Under the pieces are notes generated by a model, which saw nothing but the letters and a program-made list of their open reading frames with translations, was not told the DNA's origin and did no database searches. This document shows positions 26,863-36,330 of a stretch of 64,000 bases of DNA, piece after piece. Origin of the DNA: Pararhizobium sp. A13 (lineage in GTDB: Bacteria; Pseudomonadota; Alphaproteobacteria; Rhizobiales; Rhizobiaceae); the NCBI RefSeq assembly GCF_040126305.1, contig NZ_CP149511.1, positions 1,441,861 through 1,505,860 of the forward strand, read 5' to 3'. Numbering within the stretch: the first letter of the stretch is position 1; the number at the start of each line of letters is the position of its first letter. A program made the translations under genes and the position numbers.

Positions 26863-27066
26863 AGTTTCGTTAATCTTGATGCGATTGAAGCCAGGACAAA
26901 AGCCATTAAGGAAGGCCTGAAATCTAAGGCCACGCAACTCAAGGAAGCTGTCGACGAGAAGGTGGAGAAGCTTGGCGACAAGTCTCCGACCAAACGCCGC
27001 AACTTTCTGGAGATCTTCGACACGACGGTGCCTGACCCAGTGGAAGTTGGCATGACAGCCGAATGA
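26863..27066 (+). pseudogene. C-terminal fragment of an unrecognised protein
   Basis: An open frame without a good start reads VNLDAIEARTKAIKEGLK, then a lysine-rich amphipathic stretch and RRNFLEIFDTTVPDPVEVG, ending at a TGA at 27064-27066. Composition is protein-like and coiled-coil-like, but an in-frame stop at 26860 removes any N-terminus. It directly follows the resolvase stub. It could be the tail of a passenger gene. Confidence 0.35.
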
Positions 27067-27510
27067 CTATGAGGCGAGCGAGGCATTTAAATGGATCGCC
27101 TTGGTTAGGCCGAACGCTCGTTAACGTGCCCAAAGCAGCTCGCGGATCGTCCTGAAATATTCACCTCTGCGGTTCATTTCAGCCTGCAACGCTGCTATAG
27201 GTTGAAGGGAGTGGCGACCCGAAGCGGCCGTTTGATATGGTCTTCGTGTGGCTCAGCACCAAAGGTTGATCCCGATGAGATCCGGGACAACGATCTGGAG
27301 TTACTGCAGAAACAGAAAAAACAGCGGGGTTACGATCAGTGCCGGTCGCGGGTTCTTCTCCGCGTCGAACTTCGTTTGAGAATCAGCAGGTTGCGCTTCG
27401 CCAGCGAGGGGCCAACCTTCGGTGCTGATTCACACCACATCTGCCTTGGTGCACTTTTTTACATGCTGGTTCGAAAACGCACGGCTCAATACGTCACAGC
27501 TTCCCCATAG
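27067..27510. other. No supported gene
   Basis: No convincing coding frame or RNA gene is visible. The stretch lies between the decayed fragment and the hairpin that follows the DUF1127 gene. Confidence 0.4.
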
Positions 27511-27533
27511 CGGTCGCCGCCCAGCGGCGACCG
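27511..27533 (-). terminator. Hairpin downstream of the DUF1127 gene
   Basis: A perfect 10-bp stem CGGTCGCCGC / GCGGCGACCG with a 3-nt loop begins 4 nt after the stop codon of the DUF1127 gene. The minus side lacks a T-run, while on the plus side ATTTTAA follows. Placement suggests mRNA 3'-end formation or protection for the DUF1127 transcript. Confidence 0.55.
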
Positions 27534-27537
27534 GATT

Positions 27538-27771
27538 TTAAAGCCGGATATCCCAAAGGGAAAGTCTGGCTTCCAGGAGCACGTCCTCAATCTCCGGAAG
27601 GCCAATATCGCGACGCATGCGATTTGACAGGTGCGAGACCTGGTTCGTTTGACGACGCCTCAGGGCGGCCCGAAGCAACGCAACCACGGTCTTCCAGACG
27701 CCGAATTTCAGGTACAGCTCATCCACAGCTGCCGTCAGGGTATCAACAACTAAAAATTGGGTTTCGCTCAT
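27538..27771 (-). CDS. DUF1127 domain-containing small protein
   Basis: A 77-residue protein with the C-terminal DUF1127 (YjiS-like) motif SHLSNRMRRDIGLPEIE. A helical N-terminus precedes it (VVDTLTAAVDELYLKFGVWKT). DUF1127 proteins are abundant in Rhizobiaceae; some are arginine-rich regulators of RNA turnover and phosphate or carbon metabolism. Here the domain is only moderately basic. It is a monocistronic gene in the relic zone with a strong hairpin at its 3' end. Confidence 0.85.
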   Translation of the reverse strand: MSETQFLVVDTLTAAVDELYLKFGVWKTVVALLRAALRRRQTNQVSHLSNRMRRDIGLPEIEDVLLEARLSLWDIRL

Positions 27772-28683
27772 GATTTTCTATCCCGGCGCTATCACGCAAC
27801 CAGGTCCTCTCGAAGGTCAAAAAAGACGTGCGAATGCAGATGCTGAAACGAGAACAGTCGTTTCGTCAGCCGGTCACGTCAGGTCAGTTGGGGAAATGCC
27901 AAGTGGCAAACGGGCTTAAAAGCCTCGGGAGCAAGATCGGCTTGGGGTAGATGCGCGACGCATCGAAACCATGAGAGCCGGTCCGTCAGAGAGGCGCACA
28001 AACACTCGAATAGATATCATCTCATGCCCTCCTCTGCTTTAAATTGCGAGCAAGACCAAGATACATGAGGTTGCTTGATCGGCAAGTACAGAATTTCTGC
28101 TTGTAGAAACCTCACAGGATCCGTTGCAGCAATGCAACACTAACCCCGATGATGCTCGCTCCCCCTTAAGCCGCCACTCTGTTTCAGCGCGCTGCGCCGT
28201 AGCTCGGCTTGTTGCCGTCGGCTGTCGAACACTTGAGCTTGTTCGGCTCACTCCGTTGCTTGTTGCATAGCGCTCTGGCCAAATGTGGCGGACACATCGC
28301 TGACGCTCGGCGATGTCGGTGGCCGCGGTGATCCTTGTTGTCGAAACCATCGTGACCGGCGGGCATGTGATCCTTGCCGGCCGAGCCGCAAACTCTTGCG
28401 CACCCCTCCGCTGGCGTCATCCATGTCACAGCCGCCTCGAGGCTTCCGTGGTGCCCTGATCCTGGCTCTGCATCCCATGCGAAATTCGTGAACAGAAAAC
28501 CAGCGTTCCCAGGGGGGAACGCTGGTTCTGATGCCGACGCATTGAAGAACAAAGCGTCGATTGGTGAGGCTTTGTTGGGGGAAGAAAGGCCTCAACCTTC
28601 CTAAAAGACACCGAGACCAATTTGGTTCCACCATGTCCTAGCCGGCATCGTTGTACCGGGCATTGAAAATCCGGGAGGAAATC
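27772..28683. other. Gene-poor region before the giant repeat gene
   Basis: No gene is supported on either strand. The reverse frame at 28184-28552 gives a His/Gly-rich product, but no ribosome site or family supports it. The only clear structure is the hairpin at 28499-28526. Confidence 0.4.
28499..28526 (-). terminator. Strong hairpin, terminator-like on the minus strand
   Basis: A perfect 12-bp stem (ACCAGCGTTCCC / GGGAACGCTGGT) with a 4-nt loop. On the minus strand the stem runs into TTTTCTGTTC, like an intrinsic terminator. It lies about 500 bp beyond the end of the octad-repeat gene on that strand and could end its transcript or that of a small RNA. Confidence 0.5.
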
Positions 28684-28923
28684 ATGAAGAAACTGATCAG
28701 ACCTCCCGTATCCCTGTTCTTGTCGCTCGGCGGGGTGGCGACCACGCAGACAGCGACGGTCGTCGTTCCGGCGAGGTCAGGACCTATGCAGTTCAGGAGG
28801 ACGGAAGATGACAGTGGCTCGGCATGCAAACTGCCGGGAGCTTTCGACATCGACTGGCGGCGCCATGCCGGAGCCGGTACGATCTTCCTCAATCTCATCC
28901 ACGACGTCGACAACTGCGCGTGA
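28684..28923 (+). CDS. Small hypothetical protein with N-terminal signal-like segment
   Basis: A 79-residue frame from ATG 28684, with GGGAGGA 5 nt upstream, a strong ribosome site. The N-terminus KKLIRPPVSLFLSLGGVATTQTA is basic then hydrophobic and could be a secretion signal. The remainder has no recognised domain. It is convergent with the giant repeat gene and its 3' end lies about 100 bp from that gene's stop. Confidence 0.45.
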   Translation: MKKLIRPPVSLFLSLGGVATTQTATVVVPARSGPMQFRRTEDDSGSACKLPGAFDIDWRRHAGAGTIFLNLIHDVDNCA

Positions 28924-29028
28924 CCGATGGATATGCGCGGCGACACAATCGCCAAGGACGGCACGAGATGCTCCCGCTACCAAAGGGGCCTTTGCCGTTG
29001 CCGTGCACTTCGTGGCTGCGGAGAAGGG

Positions 29029-32000
29029 TTAGACTGCTAGATAAGCCGAAATGACTGCCGCAATCTGATCCGAATTCAGAGCCGCCATCTGGGAGTCTAT
29101 CAAAGCGTCCAGTTGTTTGCTGGACAGGCTCGCGATGTCTCCCGTTGACAGCCCCGCTACACCAGTTGAGCTAAGAGACGCAACATCGTCCGTTGAGAAG
29201 GTTGCCAGATCGTCCGTGGTCAGTGCCGCTATTTGCGCTGAAGTCAGGGCACTGACTTGGGCTGATGTCAGAGCCTCAGCCTGCTCCGTCGTCAAGGCGG
29301 CAACGACCCTGGTGCTCAATCCCGAGACCGCACTCGAGCTCAAGGCGACGATATGATCGGTGGAAAACTGGGCGATGTCGTCTGTGCCGAGCGCTGCCGC
29401 CTGCATTGCGTTCAGAGCGCTGACCTGCGACGTGGACAACGCCGCAATTTGGCCAGTGCTCATCGCCGCCACCTGGTTGTATCCCAGCGAACCAATCTGA
29501 CTTTTGCTCAAACCGGCAATCTCGTCAGGGGAAAGGGCCGCTATAACATCCGTGGATAGTCCCTTAATGGCATCCAAGCCGATCAACGCGAGTTCGTCGG
29601 TTGAGAACGTTTCCAGATCCCCCGTGGTCAGGCCCGCGAGCCCATCCGCACTCAAAGCGGCAATCTGGCCGGTGGAAAGCGCTTCGATCTGCTCGGTACT
29701 CAAGGCGCTAACCTGATCGCTGCTTAGGCCCGCAATGCCCTTCGTGCTCAAGGCGGCAATCTCGGCAGTGGAGAACGCAGCGACAAAGTCCGTGGACAAT
29801 CCGGAAATGCCATCCGAGCTGATTGCCGCAAGTTCCTCGGTCGAGAATGTTTCCAGATCTTCCGTGGTTAGGCCAGCGAATGCATCCGCACTCAAAGCGG
29901 TAATCTGGCCGGTGGACAGCGCTTCGATCTGCTCGGGACTCAAGGCACTGACCTGATCGCTGCTCAGGCCCGCAATGCCGGCCGGGCTCACGGCGGCGAT
30001 CTGGTCGATCGAGAGAGCCGCTACCTCGTCAGTACCCAGGGCTGTAACCTGTTTGGAGCTGAGAGCGCTGACCTGCTTGGTAGACAAGGCTTCAATCTGG
30101 TCGGTGCTCAACGCATGGATCTGGCCAGTGGAAAGGCCTGCAATGCCTGCCGTGCTCAAGGCGGCAATCTGGTCCGTCGAAAAGGCAGCTATCGTGTCTG
30201 TGGACAACCCCGAGACGGCACTCGAGCTGATCGCCGCGATATGGGCGGTCGAGAAGGCTTGCAGATCGTCGGTACCGAGCACAGCAATCTGCTTCCAACT
30301 CAGCGCAGCAACCTGCTCGGTCGACAAGGCCTCAATCTGGTCGGTGCTCAACGTATTGATCTGGCCGGTGGAAAGGCCCGCGATGCCAGCCGTGCTCAAC
30401 GCGGCAATCTGGTCCGCCGAAAAGGCGGCTATCGTGTCCGTGGACAATCCCGAGACGGCACTGGAGCTGATCGCCGCGATATGGGCGGTCGAGAAGGTTT
30501 CCAGATCGTCCGTACTGAGCGCCGCAATCTGCGTCGAGCTCAGCGCAGCAACCTGATCGGTGGACAAGGCCTCAACCTGGTCGTTGCTCAACGCATTGAT
30601 CTGGCCGGTGGAAAGGCCCGCGATGCCAGCCGTGCTCAAGGCGGCAATCTGGTCCATCGAGAGAGTCGGTATGTTGTCAGTGCCCAGGGTTGCAATCTGT
30701 TTGGAGCTGAGAGCACTGAACTGCCAGGTCGACAAGGCCTCAATCTGGTCGGTGCTCAACGTATTGATCTGGTCGGTGGAAAGGCCCGCGATGCCAGCCG
30801 TGCTCAAGGCGGCAATCTGATCCGCCGAAAACGCCGCTATCGCGCCCGTGGACAATCCCGATACGGCACTCGAACCGATCGCAGCGATATCGGCGGTTGA
30901 GAAAGTCTCCAGATCGTCCGTGCCCAGGGCTGCAATCTGCGTCGAACTCAGCATTGCAATCTGGGCAGCGGTCAAGGCCTCAACCTGGTCAGTGCTCAAA
31001 GCAACGATATTTGTGGTGCTCAGGCCCTTGATGCCAGCCGTGCCCAAGGCAGCAATCTGGTCGGTCGAGAGGGCCGCCATGTCTTCGGTATCCAAGGCTG
31101 CAACTTGTTTGGAGCTGAGAGCGCTGACCTGGGCAGCGGTCAAGGCCTCAATCTGGTCAGTGCTCAACGTATCGATCTGGTCGCTGGAAAGGTCCGCAAT
31201 GCCGGCTGTGCTCAACGCGGCAATCTGGTCAGCGGAAAGGGCGGCGATGAGGTCTGTCGACAATCCCGATATAGCGCTCGCGCTGATCGCCGCGATGTCG
31301 TTGGTAGAGAGGGCCTCGAAGTCGTCCGTTCCCAGGACCGCGACCTGTGTCGAGCTGAGAGCGCCGACCTGGGCAGTTGTCAAGGCCTCAAGCTGGTCGC
31401 TGTTCAAAGTAACGATCTGTGTAGTGCTCAGTCCCGCAATGCCAACCGTGCTCAGGGCCGCGATCTGGTCGATCGAGAGAACCGCTATGCCGTCAGTACC
31501 CAGGGCTGCAATCTGTTTGGAGGTGAGAGCGCTGACCTGCCTGGTAGACAAGGCCTCAATCTGGTCGGTGCTCAACGCGTTGATCTGGCCAGTGGAAAGG
31601 CCTGCAATGCCTGCCGTGCTCAAGGCAGGGATCTGGTCCGTCGAAAAGGCGGCTAGGGTGTCTGTGGACAATCCCGAGACGGCACTCGAGCTGATCGCCG
31701 CGATATCGGCGGTTGAGAAAGTTGCTATGTCATCCGTGTTCAAGGCAGCGACTTGCTTTGAACTGAGGGCGCCGATCTGAGCAGTGGTCAAGGCCTCAAC
31801 CTGCACAGAGCTCAACGTGACGATATCTGTGGTGCTCAGCCCCGCAATGCCAGCCGTGCTCAAGGCGGCAATCCGATCGGTCGAGAGTACCGCTACATCG
31901 TTCGTGCTCAAGGCAGCGACTTGTTTGGAGCTGAGAGCGCCGATCTGGTCAGCGGTCAAGGCCGCAACCTGGTCGGTGCTCAACGCATCGATCTGCTTGG

Positions 32001-35000
32001 TGCTTAGTCCCGCAATGCCAGCCGTGCTCAGGGCGGCAATCTGGTCGGTCGAGAGAGCTGCTATTACATCTGTGGACAGTCCATATATGACATCCGCGCT
32101 GATCGCCGCAATGTCCTTGGTCGAAAAGGCCTCTATATCGTCTGTATCAAGCACTTTAATTTGTTGGGAGCTGAGAACGCTGATCTGCTTGGTTGATAGG
32201 GCCTCAATCTGCTCGGTGCTTAGGACGTCGATCTGCTTCGTGCTCAGTCCGGCAATGCCAGCCGCGCTCAAGGCGGCAAGCTGGTCGGTCGAGAGAGCTG
32301 CTACAACAGCTGTGGACAGGCCCGACATGGCGCTCGAGCTGATCGCCGCCATGTCCTTGGTCGAGAAGGTTGCTATGTCATCCACTTCCAGGGCAGCGAT
32401 CTGTGTCGAGCCGAGAGCGCCGACCTGGACGGTTGTCAGGGCCTCAACCTGGTCGGTGCTTAGAGCAACGATCTGTTTGGTGTTCAGTCCCGCAATGCCA
32501 GCCGCGCCCAAGGCGGCAATCTGATTGGTCGAGAAGGCCGCTAAATCGCTCGTGCCCAAAGCTGCGACCTGCGCCGAACTCAACACTGCAACCTGCTTGG
32601 TGCTCAAAACGGCGATCTGGCTGGTGCTGAGGGCGTCGATCTGGTCGGTGCTTAGTCCGGCAATGCCAGCCGTGCTCAGGGCGGCAATCTGGTCGGTCGA
32701 GAGGGCTGCTACAACAGCTGTGGACAGGCCCGACATGGCACTCAAGCTGATCGCCGCGATGTCCTTGGTCGAGAAAATTGCTATGTCGTCCGCTCCCAGG
32801 GCAGCGACCTGTGTCGAGCCGAGAGCGCCGACCTGGGCAGTGGTCAAGGCCTCAATCTGGGCGGTGCTTAGAGCAACAATCTGTTTGGTGCTCAGTCCCG
32901 CAATGCCAGCCGCGCTCAGGGCGGCGATCTGCTCGGTCGAGAAGGCCCCTAAATCGTTTGTCTCCAAGGCTGCGACTTGCGCCGAACTTAGCACTGCAAC
33001 CTGCTTGGTGCTCAAAACGGCGATCTGGCTAGTGCTCAGGGCGTCGATCTGGTCGGTGCTCAGTCCGGCAATGCCAGCCGTGCTCAAGACGGCGATCGTG
33101 TCGGAGGACAATGCAGCAACATTGTCTGTGCTCAAGGCAGCAACTTGCGTCGAACTCAGTACTGCAATCTGTTTGGTGCTCACAACGACGATCTGCTCAG
33201 TGCTCAGGGCGTCGATCTGGTCGGTGCTCAGACCCGCAATGCCAGTCGTGCTCAGGGCGGCAATCTGATCCGTCGAAAGCGCGGCTATCGTGTCTATCGA
33301 CAATCCCGATATGGCACGCAAGCTGATCGCCGCGATATCATCGGTCGAGAAAGTTGCTATATCGTCCGCATCCAGGGCCGCAAGCTGTGTAGAGCTGAGA
33401 ACACCAATCTGTGCAGAGGACAAGGTTTTAACCTGGTCGGTGGACAAGGCTTCAATCTGATCGGTGCTCAGGCTCTTAGCGGCCTTCGTGCTCAGGGCGG
33501 CAACCTGGTCGGTGGAAAGGGCCGCGATGACGTCTATCGACAATCCCGATATGGCACTGGAGCTGATCGCCGCGATATCATCGGTCGAGAAAATTGCTAT
33601 ATCGTCCGCATCCAGGGCCGCAAGCTGTGTAGAACCGAGAACAGCAACCTGTGCAGAGGACAAGGCTTCGACCTGGTCGGTGGATAACGATTCAATTTGA
33701 TCGGTGCTCAGGCTCGTAACGGCCTTCGCGCTCAGGGCGGCAACCTGATCGGTGGACAAGACGGCGACATTGTCCGGGCTCAAGGCAGTGATTTGCGTCG
33801 AGCCCAACATCTTGATCTGTGCAACGGAAAATGCCGCAGTCTGGTCGGTGGACAAGGCGCTGATCTGCGTGGTCGTCAGGCTCGCGACCGCGCTGATGCT
33901 AAATGCAGCAATCTGGTCAGTGGAAAGGGACGTGATAACATCCGTGGTCAAGCCTGCTATGGCTTTATTACTGATCGCTGCAATATCGGCGGTCGAAAAT
34001 GTCGCTATGGCGTCCGCCCCCAGGGCCACAAGCTGCGTCGAGCTCAGCGACTTCACCTGTAAGGTGGATAGCGCCGCAGCCTGGCCGGTCGACAAGGCAG
34101 CGATCTGTGCGGTCGTCAAACTCACGACCGCACTCGTGCTCAAGGCAGTAATGTGATCGGAGGAAAGCGCGGCGATAACGCCCGTGGTCAAGCCCGCTAT
34201 GGCTTTACTACTGATCGCTGAGATATCGGCGGTCGAAAATGTCGCTATGTCGTCCGTCCCCAGGGCCGCAAGCTGTCGCGCGCTCAGCGATTTCACCTGT
34301 GAGACGGATAGTGCCTCGGCCTGGTCGGTCGACAAGGCACCGATCTGACTAGAAGTCAGGCCTGCGACGCCATTCGTACTCAGGGCGGCAACCTGATCGG
34401 TGGACAAGGCCGCAATCTTGTCCGTGCTCAATGTAGCGACTTGCGTCGAACTCAACGTCTTGACCTTTGCCACCGAAAATGCCGCGATGTGGTCGGTGGA
34501 CAACGCGCCGATCTGTGCGGTCGTCAGGCTCGCGACCGCACTCGTGCTCAAGGCAGTGATCTGTTCAGTCGAAAGCGCCGCCATAACGCCCGTGGTCAAG
34601 CCCGCTATGGCTTTATTACTGATCGCTGCGATATCGGCGGTCGAAAATGTCGCTATGGCGTCTGTCCCCAGGGCCGCAAGCTGTCGCGCGCTCAGCGACT
34701 TCACCTGTGAGACGGATAGTGCCTCGGCCTGGTCGGTCGACAAGGCACCGATCTGACTAGAAGTCAGGCCTGCGACGCCCTTCGTGCTCAGGGCGGCAAT
34801 CTGATCGGTGGACAATACCGCAATCTTGTCCGTGCTCAAGGCAGCGACTTGCGTCGAACCCAACATCCTGACCTGTGTAACGGAAAATGCCGCGATCTGG
34901 TCGGTGGACAAGGCGCCGATCTGTACGGTCGTCAGGCTCGCGACAGCACTTGTGCCAAAGGCGGTGATCTGTTCAGTGGAAAGCGCCGCCATAACGCCCG

Positions 35001-35700
35001 TGGTCAGGCCCGATACGGCTTTATTGCTGATCGCTGCAATATCGGCGGTCGAAAATGTCGCTATGTCGTCCGTCCCCAGGGCCGCAAGCTGTCGCGAGCC
35101 CAGCGACTTCACCTGTAAGATGGATAGTGCCTCAGCCTGGTCGGTGGACAAGGCGCCGATCTGTGCGGTCGTCAGGTTCGCGACCGCACTCGTGCTAAAG
35201 GCGGCAATCTGGTCAGTGGAAAGGGACGCGATAACATCGGTGGTCAGGCCCGATACGCCTCTCCCGCTGATAGCCGCGATATCAGCGGTTGAGAAGGTTG
35301 CCAGGTCATCCGTGCTTAGGGCCGCAAGTTGCGACGCGCTAAGGGCGCTTACTTGCGAGGAGATCAAGGCTTCCGCCTGATCTGTCGTCAAAGCTCCAAT
35401 CTGCGTCGTGGTGAGTGCTGCAACCTGACTCGAGCCCAAACTTTCGACGTCATATTTATCCAGAATAGCCAATTGATCCAGAGTCAAACCAACGATGGCG
35501 CTTTGCGAAATGGCGCTTAGCTGCCGGGTGCTGAGGGCTTCAACATCCTCCGTGTCCAAAGCGGCGACTTGAGCTGAAGAAAGCGCTTTGATCTGATTTG
35601 TAGAAAGGGACGCCACCTCGTCCGTAGTCCAGGTAGCGACTGCCGCAGTTGAAAGAGACCTGATCTGATTGGCGCTTAGGGAAGAGATGATCGAGGTCAT
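29029..35700 (-). CDS. Giant octapeptide-repeat protein (2223 aa), function unknown
   Basis: A single frame of 2223 residues. After six residues (MTSIIS) almost the whole protein is one array of octads of form x-L-S-T-x-Q-[IV]-x, for example ALSTDQIA, with no phase slip: 277 octads plus one residue fill it exactly. No cysteine is seen, tryptophan is nearly absent and no Sec signal is visible. Super-repeats of 10 and 17 octads are marked by TFSTADIAAIS blocks. The S/T-x-D-Q pattern fits helix N-caps, so a solenoid of short helices or a beta-solenoid is possible. ATG 35700 has AAGGG about 9 nt upstream. It may be a surface or type I-secreted adhesin, but no secretion genes are nearby. I do not recognise a family. 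Confidence 0.85.
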   Translation of the reverse strand: MTSIISSLSANQIRSLSTAAVATWTTDEVASLSTNQIKALSSAQVAALDTEDVEALSTRQLSAISQSAIVGLTLDQLAILDKYDVESLGSSQVAALTTTQIGALTTDQAEALISSQVSALSASQLAALSTDDLATFSTADIAAISGRGVSGLTTDVIASLSTDQIAAFSTSAVANLTTAQIGALSTDQAEALSILQVKSLGSRQLAALGTDDIATFSTADIAAISNKAVSGLTTGVMAALSTEQITAFGTSAVASLTTVQIGALSTDQIAAFSVTQVRMLGSTQVAALSTDKIAVLSTDQIAALSTKGVAGLTSSQIGALSTDQAEALSVSQVKSLSARQLAALGTDAIATFSTADIAAISNKAIAGLTTGVMAALSTEQITALSTSAVASLTTAQIGALSTDHIAAFSVAKVKTLSSTQVATLSTDKIAALSTDQVAALSTNGVAGLTSSQIGALSTDQAEALSVSQVKSLSARQLAALGTDDIATFSTADISAISSKAIAGLTTGVIAALSSDHITALSTSAVVSLTTAQIAALSTGQAAALSTLQVKSLSSTQLVALGADAIATFSTADIAAISNKAIAGLTTDVITSLSTDQIAAFSISAVASLTTTQISALSTDQTAAFSVAQIKMLGSTQITALSPDNVAVLSTDQVAALSAKAVTSLSTDQIESLSTDQVEALSSAQVAVLGSTQLAALDADDIAIFSTDDIAAISSSAISGLSIDVIAALSTDQVAALSTKAAKSLSTDQIEALSTDQVKTLSSAQIGVLSSTQLAALDADDIATFSTDDIAAISLRAISGLSIDTIAALSTDQIAALSTTGIAGLSTDQIDALSTEQIVVVSTKQIAVLSSTQVAALSTDNVAALSSDTIAVLSTAGIAGLSTDQIDALSTSQIAVLSTKQVAVLSSAQVAALETNDLGAFSTEQIAALSAAGIAGLSTKQIVALSTAQIEALTTAQVGALGSTQVAALGADDIAIFSTKDIAAISLSAMSGLSTAVVAALSTDQIAALSTAGIAGLSTDQIDALSTSQIAVLSTKQVAVLSSAQVAALGTSDLAAFSTNQIAALGAAGIAGLNTKQIVALSTDQVEALTTVQVGALGSTQIAALEVDDIATFSTKDMAAISSSAMSGLSTAVVAALSTDQLAALSAAGIAGLSTKQIDVLSTEQIEALSTKQISVLSSQQIKVLDTDDIEAFSTKDIAAISADVIYGLSTDVIAALSTDQIAALSTAGIAGLSTKQIDALSTDQVAALTADQIGALSSKQVAALSTNDVAVLSTDRIAALSTAGIAGLSTTDIVTLSSVQVEALTTAQIGALSSKQVAALNTDDIATFSTADIAAISSSAVSGLSTDTLAAFSTDQIPALSTAGIAGLSTGQINALSTDQIEALSTRQVSALTSKQIAALGTDGIAVLSIDQIAALSTVGIAGLSTTQIVTLNSDQLEALTTAQVGALSSTQVAVLGTDDFEALSTNDIAAISASAISGLSTDLIAALSADQIAALSTAGIADLSSDQIDTLSTDQIEALTAAQVSALSSKQVAALDTEDMAALSTDQIAALGTAGIKGLSTTNIVALSTDQVEALTAAQIAMLSSTQIAALGTDDLETFSTADIAAIGSSAVSGLSTGAIAAFSADQIAALSTAGIAGLSTDQINTLSTDQIEALSTWQFSALSSKQIATLGTDNIPTLSMDQIAALSTAGIAGLSTGQINALSNDQVEALSTDQVAALSSTQIAALSTDDLETFSTAHIAAISSSAVSGLSTDTIAAFSADQIAALSTAGIAGLSTGQINTLSTDQIEALSTEQVAALSWKQIAVLGTDDLQAFSTAHIAAISSSAVSGLSTDTIAAFSTDQIAALSTAGIAGLSTGQIHALSTDQIEALSTKQVSALSSKQVTALGTDEVAALSIDQIAAVSPAGIAGLSSDQVSALSPEQIEALSTGQITALSADAFAGLTTEDLETFSTEELAAISSDGISGLSTDFVAAFSTAEIAALSTKGIAGLSSDQVSALSTEQIEALSTGQIAALSADGLAGLTTGDLETFSTDELALIGLDAIKGLSTDVIAALSPDEIAGLSKSQIGSLGYNQVAAMSTGQIAALSTSQVSALNAMQAAALGTDDIAQFSTDHIVALSSSAVSGLSTRVVAALTTEQAEALTSAQVSALTSAQIAALTTDDLATFSTDDVASLSSTGVAGLSTGDIASLSSKQLDALIDSQMAALNSDQIAAVISAYLAV
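29035..35682 (-). repeat. 24-bp coding tandem array (277 units) with 240- and 408-bp super-repeats
   Basis: The DNA under the octad protein is a tandem array of diverged 24-bp units, 6648 bp in all. Near-identical blocks recur every 240 bp (compare 30121, 30361, 30601, and 33301 with 33541) and every 408 bp (around 34201 and 34609). This indicates growth by unequal crossing-over of multi-unit blocks. Because the unit is a multiple of three, long false frames are open on the plus strand. Confidence 0.85.
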
Positions 35701-36330
35701 GAGTGAAAGCCCTTGATGTAAGCCGATTGTCTAATCAATTTAATTTACCGACAGTCGCCCTGTAGAAGATGGAACCTTCCATGCAAGAACCTGCAGCGCA
35801 TCCACGGTCGGTGGCGGGCGTTGCCTGTCTGACCAGACGCTGACATTGCTACCGGTCATTCGAGCCCACCACCTCACTGGAAAGTGATTATAGGCGAATT
35901 GGCTTGCCTGAACCTGAAGTTGTGACGTGCTCACCCTCATTTGGAACTGGAATTTTCCACTCATGATCTTGCGGGGGAACAAGGAGCTCGATCAGGCACT
36001 GGCGTTTTTCGAGGCGCAAATTGCCTTTGAAGTGGACGGAGGATGCCGCACCGATCGCGGAGGTCTGCCGCAAGGTGAGATGAATCAGAGCGGACGGTTG
36101 CCCCCTCAAGGTCCCTCAATTTCGACACGCACAGTGTAGGGTTTGCTTTCACCCAGATGGAAAAATCGCGGTTCACCAAAAGTCATTGTCCAAGCCCCGT
36201 ATATCGCGGAAAGCCTGTGAGTACCGAGAGCGGTGCAATGCGCTGCCCCAGGGCGCCGGCAGCTTTGACAGCCACAGGCGTGATCAGGGACATCAGCCAA
36301 CCGCGTGAACGCCTTTTCACGCGACAGGCC
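35701..36330. other. Upstream region of the giant gene, possible decayed gene
   Basis: No intact gene is supported. The minus strand between about 36300 and 35890 gives protein-like pieces in different frames (FFHLGESKPYTVRVEIEG, then SALIHLTLRQTSAIGAASS), which could be a frameshifted relic. The promoter of the octad-repeat gene must lie in the first couple of hundred bases. Confidence 0.35.

Noticed and set aside
28184-28552. His/Gly-rich minus-strand frame
   Set aside because: No ribosome site, its start lies against the 28499-28526 hairpin, and competing frames are equally open.
29117-35380. Long plus-strand frames (up to about 310 codons) across the repeat region
   Set aside because: They arise because the 24-bp repeat unit is a multiple of three, keeping antisense frames open. 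Their products are low-complexity and lack ribosome sites.
29035-35682. CRISPR-like periodic repeats
   Set aside because: The period is a coding 24 bp without unique spacers, and all units translate to octapeptides in one frame.
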